Below are positions 56,843 to 64,000 of a stretch of DNA of 64,000 nucleotides, in pieces. Each line of letters starts with the position of its first letter. Position 1 is the first letter of the stretch. This DNA comes from Erinaceus europaeus (Eukaryota; Chordata; Mammalia; Eulipotyphla; Erinaceidae), in the NCBI RefSeq assembly GCF_950295315.1, contig NC_080171.1:91187516-91251515 (forward strand), read 5' to 3'. The notes below the pieces were generated by a model. It was not told the DNA's origin and ran no database searches. It was given only the letters and a program-made list of their open reading frames with translations. Both the position numbers and the translations under genes were made by a program.

Positions 56843-56997
56843 GCAAAGTTCTGTTTGGTGATTGGTTTGGTTTAGTTTATGAATCGTTGTTCCTGAATAA
56901 AGAAATACAGCTTCCCTGCCCAGCCGTTGTCTCCGCGTCTCTGTTACCCGCCTGTGAAGCTAGCCCGCCCAGCTGGAGCATCCGAATTTTAACAACA
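56843..56997 (+). mobile_element. Truncated 5' LTR of the short provirus
   Basis: It begins gcaaagttctgtttggtgat, lacking the first 170 or so bases (U3) of the 3' LTR and 8-9 bases after gcaaag. It then matches the 3' LTR to its end ACAACA with three differences in about 150 bases. The AATAAA lies near 56899. Confidence 0.93.
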
Positions 56998-56999
56998 AA

Positions 57000-57017
57000 T
57001 GGCGCCCATGTGGACCT
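57000..57017 (+). other. Primer-binding site, lysine-tRNA-like
   Basis: tggcgcccatgtggacct follows the LTR after two A residues. TGGCGCCCA is the complement of a lysine tRNA 3' end, the primer used by many betaretroviruses and lentiviruses. The rest diverges from the lysine-1,2 pattern, with an apparent one-base loss. Confidence 0.8.
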
Positions 57018-58605
57018 GACCTGCGCACCTCTCAGATAAGTAAAGACAATTTGGCTACCGATGCACTATGGCCTTCTCTTCTGCTTGTGAAGAGATCTCC
57101 AAAGGCCTCTGCTCTTTCTTCACGAGACTGTTTTGCTGTTTCTGGAACATTTATCTCTGGACCACTCTGTGGTTTCCACTCGCTCGGGCGAACTCAGAAC
57201 AGGCAGCGGGAAAAGCCAGCGGGAGGGAGGCGAGGCACAGAGCTGCTGTTTCCACCTGGTTAAACAGCTAGCCAGCCAGCTGCTCCCAGACAACCCCGCG
57301 CACCGCGCCCGCAGCCCCGCGACCCCGCAGCACACAGGAGCCCGATGCCAGCACTCTGGAGCCCGATGCCAACACACTGGAGCCCGATTCCACCACACAG
57401 GAGCCCGATGCCAGCACGCAGGCCAGCCCACAGGAGCTGGCTCTCCACCGCGTGGCGCAGGGCACTGTACGCGTGATCCCTCCACACTGCTCGGCCACTG
57501 CGAGCAGGGCAGCAGACATGGCAGGGCCATGGGTCAGGGCCATGGGGCCGGGCAGCGGCGGCCTATCATGGCCACCACCCCTGGGCACCTAGGCCCACGC
57601 CTTCTACAAAACTGGCCTGCCTGCCCTCTTGCTATGAATTCTGGAACGATCCCAGACCTCCCGGACCCCCGGACTCCCTGCCAAAACTGGGCACACGAGA
57701 TCTCCAGCCGCTGGTCCAGTCTGAAGGCAGACAAGCTGGAGTACGCAGAGATTTGTGCAGAGATCACAACCTGCAATTCCTAGAAGTGAAGCTCCGCGGG
57801 AAGCCACCTCCAGATGGTGAACCCCCCCTCCCCAACAACTAAGACAGTACAGATTTAAATTCGTGTTTAAAATGACATGTCTTCGTAACAAAGGTTTCCC
57901 TCCTTGTGTATTAATAACCATGTTTATGTGTATGTTTAAAGTTTGGTAAACAATAAGGCTAAATTCTTACTAGACAAAGTTAAATGAAAAAGGTTTTCAA
58001 TGTAATTCTCATAAAGATAAAATTAACTTACATTTAAAGTCTGAGGTAAAAATTAGTTAACAATCAATATACTTTAACTAAGTTGGTCTAAACAAAAGGT
58101 TAAATAGACTTGTTGATGTGTAAAACTCTCCATTACCTTCTTTATTAGAAATGGTAGATCGCACAATGGCTATGCTAATTATTCTCATGCCTGAGGTTTC
58201 CTTTCCTGACTCCATCTTGTATGGGTGTAACAAAAGGTTAAAAAGATGTTGTTGATATGTAAAAGTCTCAAATTCCTTCTCTATTAGAAATATGCTAATA
58301 ATAAGTTTTGTTTCATAGTAAGTAAATTGCAGCCAGCTGCCTTTGGGACTCTAGGCCGTTCCCCACCCCCATGCAAATGCCCGTCAAGAAAGTACGCCCC
58401 CCAGAGGCAAGAAATGTTTTTTTTAAGCTGATAAAGTTTTGCCCACAGAAGCAAAAAATGGCCGGCCCCCTCAGGCCTTCCCTTGGCAGCACACTGGTTT
58501 TTGTTACTTGCTTACATGTTTCTCCATGTTTGTGCCAGTTTCTTTTTTTAAAATGCCTGTATGATATATGTTCCTGTTCACCCCACACCCTTGATACTAT
58601 AGTCA
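57018..58605 (+). mobile_element. Internal region of the short provirus; no recognisable retroviral genes
   Basis: About 1.6 kb. The left half (to about 57830) is GC-rich and contains a 4 x 21-bp tandem repeat. It has several overlapping open frames, the longest 216 codons (57133-57783), and a frame without ATG that reads EPDAST-like repeats. None shows capsid, protease, RT, integrase or envelope motifs. The right half is A/T-rich, with a 60-bp direct repeat (58092-58152 and 58230-58291) around a tRNA-SINE-like piece. The element appears non-autonomous or heavily deleted. Confidence 0.8.
57335..57418. repeat. Four tandem 21-bp units in the proviral leader
   Basis: Units start at 57335, 57356, 57377 and 57398, each of the form caggagcccgatgccagcac with a few changes. 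Length 21 keeps all frames open. Confidence 0.95.
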
Positions 58606-58630
58606 TTTAGTTAAAAAGAAAAGGGGGAAT
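58606..58630 (+). other. Polypurine tract of the short provirus
   Basis: The purine run aaaaagaaaagggggaa lies directly before TGTTGT of the 3' LTR, the usual primer site for plus-strand DNA synthesis. The same tract is the spacer of the 54.1 kb foldback. Confidence 0.88.
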
Positions 58631-58960
58631 TGTTGTATGCTTTACATTGGGTTCTAGTTCTCCCCTGTCAAGAGAATTGGATCAGTCCTGTTAATTTCGT
58701 GGGCCTACTTGGCCCCGCCCTGAAGGAACCCCGCGAGAGTTACAGAGTTCCAGAGTTCCAGAGTTGGAGAGTGAGAGATAGTGCTTGCGCCGCTGCAAAG
58801 AGACAGCAGAGTTCTGTTTGGTGATTGGTTTGGTTTAGTTTATGAATCGTTGTTCCTGAATAAAGAAATACAGCTTCCCTGCCCAGCCGTTGTCTCCGCA
58901 TCTCTGTTACCCGCCTGTGAAGCTAGCCCACCCAGCTGGAGCCTCCGAATTTTAACAACA
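58631..58960 (+). mobile_element. 3' LTR of the short provirus
   Basis: 330 bp from TGTTGTATGC to ACAACA, a perfect 6-bp terminal inverted repeat. U3 has agttccagagttccagagtt. The AATAAA is in gaataaagaaatacagc. It is followed at once by the second copy of the 90-bp host sequence. Confidence 0.95.
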
Positions 58961-59050
58961 AAGGTAGGAATAGAGGAGATAATATTAGGGTCTTAATGTG
59001 GGAAGAAGCTAGGAAGTCTACTTTAGGTATGTTGCAAAGGGGCCAATACT
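58961..59050. repeat. Right copy of the 90-bp host duplication
   Basis: Base-for-base the same as 56753-56842. After it, module X continues normally (ttcataatttttgcctgagc), which fixes the original target order. Confidence 0.95.
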
Positions 59051-59650
59051 TTCATAATTTTTGCCTGAGCATGGTAGCTAATATGCAGGTGGACCTAAAA
59101 TATTGTCTGGGAAGATTAGCAAGTAGCTCCCAAATATGAGGAAAATATATAAATATAATTAACTGTTAACCCCATTTATTTGATCTAGGGCCCATATATA
59201 TTCATATTTAGCACAGGAGCCTGTGTAAACTCTGAGTCCCTATCAGCCTGAGCTTGCATTCCATGGTCACAGCTAGGAACATTCTAGACTGTACTCATTT
59301 CAGGACCCGTCTTCTTTGAGTGGTGGCAGAGTATGTTGACCCAGCCTCCCTCCAGAGAGTGGGGCAGTCCCTATTTTTGTTGATATACAGTGAGGGCAAG
59401 GTCATGGAGAGGCCCATAAGAGTTAATGCTGTTGTTCCTGATGGAAGTGACAAGTGATGATGGAGAGAAGGATCTATTAGAGATCTAGCCCCTTGTATCT
59501 GTGTGGGAATCCAGACATTCCCTGACTAGAGCCCCAGATGATGGGATGATCTGATATTGACCAAAAAAGGCCATCAATAAAGTGAGACAGACTCTTGCCT
59601 TTACCCAGATTTTGTAGTACTATTTTTATCTGATGAGGTTAGACTTAATC
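59051..59650 (-). mobile_element. Module X subtype ii, antisense, right part
   Basis: Continuation of the 56326-56842 copy: gaagattagcaagtagctcc, catatttagcacaggagcct, gagggcaaggtcatggagag. It reaches further upstream in the module (agagccccagatgatgggat) than most copies and is colinear with 2396-2965 in reverse. Confidence 0.75.
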
Positions 59651-60610
59651 CCAGTTGTTAAGTCATTGAGTGCCATTTGTTGTATCCAAACCAGTATGGG
59701 ACTATGGGATCTGGCCTCAAGTTAGGGAGGGAATAGACATGGGGTTTAAGTGAGATTAAAGTTAAATTTAAGTTTTACTGCATTTTACTTGTTTGATGAG
59801 TCTAGTAAAGGTTGACATAGGGGACAATAATTGTCCTTTAGTATATATATTTGCCAATATATCTTTTCGTCAACTGTTTGTAGTATTTCTTCTAAAGCTT
59901 ATCAAGGGGCAGCATTAATGCTGTTGCAGTCAGGAGAGATTAGAAGATATCTCTTTATGTATCTTTTGGTCAATTGTTTATAGTATTTCTTCTAAAGATT
60001 ATCAAGGGGTAGCATTAATGCTGTTGCAGTCAGGAGAGATAAGAAGATATCTCTTACTTTCTTTTGTGTAGTTAACTGAGTAGATAAAGCTTGGGATTAT
60101 TTCTAAACTAACCACTTGAAGTCAGAACCAACCTAAGACACAAAGCATCAGTCCTCACTAAACTGACCTTCTAACATGAAAGTATATTGCTAATCTACTT
60201 ATCAGTAGAGTATTGCTGCAATACTGTTACACACCCCACAAAATACACAGTCTAGGTTGACTTTGGGGGCATGGAAAGTCTTTTTGAAGGAAATGATATT
60301 AAACGGAATCTATGATTTGCTTCAGATTTCTTCTGATTGCTTCCCTTAATCATATAACAACAGATGTCAATAGCTCCCCTAGAGTTTTACAGAATATTCT
60401 GCTGAGGTTTCACATGAATTTCTTTGAGAGGAAAAAGAGGGTTGGAGAACTAGAAAACTAACTTGGAAGCTGGTACTGATTAAGAAGGTGACTTGATTTG
60501 GCAGCCACATGTGACATAATTCTCATACCAGTTCTTGGTGACTATGTCATGCATAGAATTTTAGAGATGAGGGGACACATTCAGACAGAACCCCCCCTTT
60601 TTACGTTTTC
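59651..60610. other. Probable further upstream module sequence, no gene
   Basis: No clear match within the window. It contains the 100-bp tandem duplication listed next. No domain-bearing frame is seen. Confidence 0.35.
59861..60055. repeat. Tandem duplication, period 100 bp, two copies
   Basis: atcttttcgtcaactgtttg (59861) recurs as atcttttggtcaattgttta (59961), and the following agcattaatgctgttgcagt block repeats at the same 100-base distance. There are few differences between the two, about 7-9 by eye. Confidence 0.92.
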
Positions 60611-61530
60611 AACCTCCTCTTTTTTATATTGATTTACTAATGATTGACAAGACCAGAAGATATAAGAGGGGTACAATTCCTCATGATTCCCACCACCAGA
60701 GTTCCACATCCCATCCTCTCCACTGGAAGCTCTCCTATTCTTTATCTCTCTGGAATTATGGACCCGAAATCATTATGGGGTAAGGAAGGTAGAAGGTCTG
60801 GCTTCTGTAATTGCTTCTCCACTGGACATGGGCATTGGCAGGTCAATCCACACTTCAAGCTTGTCTCTGTCCGTAGTGGGGCAGATATCTGGAGAGGTAG
60901 GGTTCCAGGACACATTGGTAAGGTCATCTGCCCAGGGAAGTCAGGTTAGCATCATGGTAGCATCTGCAACTTGGTGGCTGAAAAAATCATTAAGATATAA
61001 AACAGTGGTCCAGGAGGATCAAGCATGGAGTCCCGAGTTTGATCCCTGGCAGCACATGTGCCAGAGTGACATTTGGTTCTTTTTCTCTCCTCCTATCTTT
61101 CTTATAAATAAATAAAATCTTTAAGAAAAAGATATAAAATGGAACAAATTGTTTAATAACCAGGAACCTAAAGGTAAGAATATAGCAGAAGATATTTGGG
61201 GTCTCCTATTTGGAAAAAGCTAGAAGGTCTATTTTAGGTATATTCCAGGGGACCCATAGCTTTACTAAATTTTTCCTGAGCCTGACAGCTAACATGCAGG
61301 TAGCCCAAAGGTATTGTCTGGAGAGATGGTGTCATAGTTGGAAATAGGACTAGAAAGCTGGATCAGAGCAGAGAGCAGCTCCAAAATATGGGAAAAGTAT
61401 ATAAATATCATTAATTGTAAGCCCCATCAATTTGATCTGGGGCCCATATTCAACACAGGAGACTGTGTAGTCTCTGTATCCCTGTAGGTCTGAGCTCGAA
61501 TTCTGTGGTCATAGCTAGGAACATTCTAGG
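60611..61530 (-). mobile_element. Module X subtype ii, antisense, with nested SINE
   Basis: The 3' end on the left (ttgatttactaatgattgac, gaggggtacaattcctcatg), then ggtctggcttctgtaattgc, ccaggacacattggtaaggt, the SINE at 61003-61128, and the upstream part ending cataatgtacaacattctag-like text near 61530 (tagctaggaacattctaggt). The 101-codon frame at 60644-60949 is a repeat shadow. Confidence 0.8.
60992..61139 (+). mobile_element. SINE type D, 5'-shortened, 11-bp target duplication
   Basis: aagatataaaa lies at 60992-61002 and 61129-61139. The body has cagtggtccaggaggatcaa, gagtttgatccctggcagca, catttggttctttttctctc and a taaataaataaaatctttaa tail. It is nested in module X. Confidence 0.92.
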
Positions 61531-61534
61531 TCAG

Positions 61535-62085
61535 ACAGGAACCCAAGATCACACAGCCAAGCAAGGCTGAACAAGAATTCTGCCTAGTTTATCTCCAAAA
61601 CTCACTTGACCATCATCTTTTGCTACCAGTTCCTGTGCTGGTCTTGACACTGTGCTTAGAAATGCTGCCAGATGAGGGATGATAACTGTGGTTTTACTAA
61701 CGAGACAACTGACTCCTGAAACTCAATGAGCAAGAGTGATGGCTTTGATTAAAGGCACACCATATTGGATCAAGTTGCTGAACCCTCCACTACTTGACTA
61801 CAAGTCCTCTGACCCCTCCCTGCCACCTTGCTGCCTGTGAGTCAGATGGCAAGTCCCTAACAACCTTCAGAGGAAGACTAACAATAGCTCTTCACAGAAC
61901 AGAGGAGGCCCTAGGGCAACATGATTGTTGCACAATGGGGTTATGGCTAAGAATGTAGCCTTGAACTGGTACTACCTATCTTCAAATGTCAACCTCTTAA
62001 GCAAATAGAACAGTGTAATTTGAGCAAAGCATTTACCTAATCTGTATCTCGGTTTCCTCATCCATGTTATAGGATGTAAGAGTGC
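61535..62085. other. Unique DNA with MIR-like text
   Basis: 61537-61600 (caagatcacacagccaagca) and 62030-62085 (tatctcggtttcctcatcca) each look like part of a MIR. No gene is seen. Confidence 0.5.
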
Positions 62086-62087
62086 CT

Positions 62088-62345
62088 ACCTTGGGATTGG
62101 AAGATAGCTCATCCCATAGAATATACATTTTAGCAAGTGTGAAGACCTGAGCTCCAGCCCCCTAGCACTACATGGGAGTAATATGCAAAGGGGACTTCAC
62201 ATGCGTTGAAACAGTGCTGTGGTGTTTCTTTTGTTCTCTGTCTCTCCTTCATGATCTTGGAAAAACAAAGAAAGTAAAAAGAGTCTTCTAGGAGCAGTCG
62301 AAAAATCAGCATGAATCCCCAGTGCAGCCCTTGTCCCTTAAATTA
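62088..62345 (+). mobile_element. Diverged SINE with long 3' end
   Basis: gggattggaagatagctcat, gacctgagctccagccccct, cacatgcgttgaaacagtgc and a 3' end gagtcttctaggagcagtcg, then atgaatccccagtgcagccc. An (aaaac)n tail follows at 62350-62370. Confidence 0.7.
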
Positions 62346-62394
62346 AATAGAGAAAACAAAACAAAACAAAACTATCTTCTGGATTACGGTGTGG

Positions 62395-62650
62395 ATTAAA
62401 TATGATAATAAGGAAAACATCCAGGATGGTGCTTAGAACAGTATGTACTCAGTAAACATCATATCTGTACTTCACACGATGGTTAATAGGAATAAGCATG
62501 AACTGAGCAATTGATGTGATTCCATTTCCCCCTCTTGAGTCAGTGAGGTTGGCATTATTAACCCATTTGGCAAAGAAGGTGGGAGTTCAGAGAGGTTAAG
62601 TGACTTGCTTAGAGCTACACAGCTGGTTTCAAGGTGAATAGCCAGACACC
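62395..62650 (-). mobile_element. MIR SINE remnant, antisense
   Basis: tggtgcttagaacagtatgt looks like a plus-strand MIR end. ggcattattaacccatttgg, gagttcagagaggttaagtg, acttgcttagagctacacag fit the antisense MIR core. Possibly two adjoining fragments in opposite orientation. Confidence 0.65.
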
Positions 62651-62659
62651 TCTGATCAC

Positions 62660-63879
62660 TGCAAAGCAACCCCTTGGTCCAACACCATTTACAACCTCTA
62701 CTCAGAACCTGATTCAACAAAGTTCAGGGTTGTCCTTTATCCTATTGGTGAAGGCAAAACTCTGGCAACATGCTGTCTGTGGACAACTAAACTATTTTTC
62801 TAGAGAACATCCATACCTCCTGTAGCAGATTGTTTCTCTTGTAGCCAACTGGGGCCTCAGGCAGGACCAGCCAGTGTTGGAATCACACTGTTTCCACTCC
62901 AGATCCCAGACTGCACAATCTGATCCTCATCTCCATCCTGAAGGGTCCTACAAGTCCTCCCCAGAGTGCCTGTCAGGGTACACACCCAAGACCCATCTTT
63001 ACATCTTGCTAGCCTAGTAGCACACCCATCTTTTAAACTCTGGGCGCTGCTGTAATATTAAGGCAGTAATTTATATACTTGGCTCCTGAGCTTCTGGCTG
63101 TTTCAAAGGCATTGATCACCCCGGAGCACTCATACATGATTCAGGCTTACTCCTCCAACTCCTCTGCCAGCTATTGATTCCAATGACATTATTTATCAAT
63201 TACGAAAGGTTTATTCCTCACTCGCTCCTGCACAAAAGAATCTGTGCATTTATTTTACAGCATGATTTATTGACACGTCACCATGCATTACATGGGAAAT
63301 TGAATTTTTGGAGGCTGGAGAACCTTAGGAAATTTCACAGGTTCAATTAGACAGTAGAACATCAAAGAGTTTAATGATACAATTTTTCATTCATTTGCTG
63401 GGAGGGAGGAGGCCCCTGGGTCAGGTCAGCTTGGAACTCCAAACTGCTCAGGTGTGCATGAAATGATGAAGACCTCCAGGCTGAAACCTTCCTCAGAAAC
63501 TTGGCTCAGGGTTGCCCATTTATGGCTCCTGTGTTCAAGCTATTTCTTTAAGCTGGGCTAACCCTTTGTCTTCAGAGCAATAAATCTTTCCTTGAGTTTG
63601 GGGGAGACTTGGCTAGATCTTTCTTTGAAATATGTGGCAGAAAGAAGAAAGAACACTTGTAGTGATAGGATAGTGGACGAATGACATGCTTAAATCTTGT
63701 TTTTATCATCCCTCTGCCCCAACAGACCCAAAATTCTTTGTGAGTTCCTAGGGGCATCCTCCCCATATCTGCTGGTTAAGTCGTCCCTCCCCCTACCCGC
63801 CTTAACTCAAGCTCTCATAACACTTCACAGTGTCTATGTGTCACTGTGATTATCTCATTTTTAAGAAATATATATTTTT
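62660..63879. other. Unique DNA; candidate conserved non-coding block at 63020-63400
   Basis: 63020-63400 lacks all local repeats and has A/T-rich, homeodomain-site-like text (cagtaatttatatacttggc, tgacattatttatcaattac, ttacagcatgatttattgac). No frame over 64 codons. No gene is called. Confidence 0.4.
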
Positions 63880-64000
63880 GGGAGTCGGCAGGTGGCTCAG
63901 TGGGTTAAGCGCACGTGGCGCAAAGCGCAGGGATCTGCGTAAGGATCCCGGTTCCAGCCCCCGGCTCCCCACCTGCAGGGGAGTCGCTTCACGGGCTGTG
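63880..64000 (+). mobile_element. SINE type A, cut by the window end
   Basis: Starts gggagtcggcaggtggctca and runs through cggttccagcccccggctcc to the window edge. It looks young, being close to other type A copies. Confidence 0.93.

Noticed and set aside
57133..57783. 216-codon open frame, the longest in the window
   Set aside because: It lies in the GC-rich interior of the short provirus, where several frames are open at once on both strands. It shows no known domain, and part of it is the 21-bp repeat. I describe it under the provirus and not as a gene.

Overview
This window is repeat-dense mammalian nuclear DNA with no intact protein-coding gene that I can support. The commonest repeats are short tRNA-like SINEs with a left end like gggagtcgggctgtagcgca and a right half rich in tctccccctctctgtcttcc. 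I recognise them as typical of hedgehogs (Erinaceus). That assignment is from memory and is an inference. Open frames longer than about 60 codons lie in SINEs, L1 fragments, endogenous retrovirus (ERV) remnants, simple repeats or non-coding DNA.

Layout. 1-7.0 kb: an L1 3' end followed by copies of a long A-tailed repeat module (called module X here), plus SINEs and a second L1 fragment. 7-16.5 kb: SINEs in mostly unique DNA, a 5S rRNA pseudogene at 11.55 kb, a solo LTR at 12.1-12.5 kb and an old inverted repeat at 14.65-15.26 kb. 16.58-21.07 kb: an antisense L1 with both ends present, a 13-bp target duplication and a large internal ORF2 deletion. 22.6-23.3 kb: an RPL9 processed pseudogene with a 15-bp target duplication. 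24-32.5 kb: module X, a solo LTR at 26.2 kb, MIR and ancient L1 remains, and long unique stretches. 32.5-35.5 kb: a nest in which an ancient repeat holds an L1 3' end, which in turn holds a broken gammaretrovirus-type env with its 3' LTR. 35.7-53.6 kb: more module X and SINEs, two SINEs each split by a solo LTR, and a candidate 3' transduction at 39-40.1 kb. 54.0-54.4 kb: a solo LTR whose left end is folded back into an inverted repeat. 56.3-59.6 kb: a module X copy interrupted by a short proviral element (56843-58960) of the same LTR family. It has a lysine-tRNA-like primer site, no recognisable gag, pol or env, and a perfect 90-bp duplication of host sequence on its two sides. 60-64 kb: module X, SINEs, MIR and unique DNA, including a stretch that looks like a conserved non-coding element.

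The sequence works as a record of layered insertions rather than a set of cooperating genes. L1-type machinery best explains the A-tailed elements with 10-15 bp target duplications (SINEs, module X, the RPL9 copy). Retroviral integration explains the TG...CA elements with 6-bp duplications. The most unusual signals are the foldback LTR at 54.05 kb and the 90-bp duplication around the short provirus.
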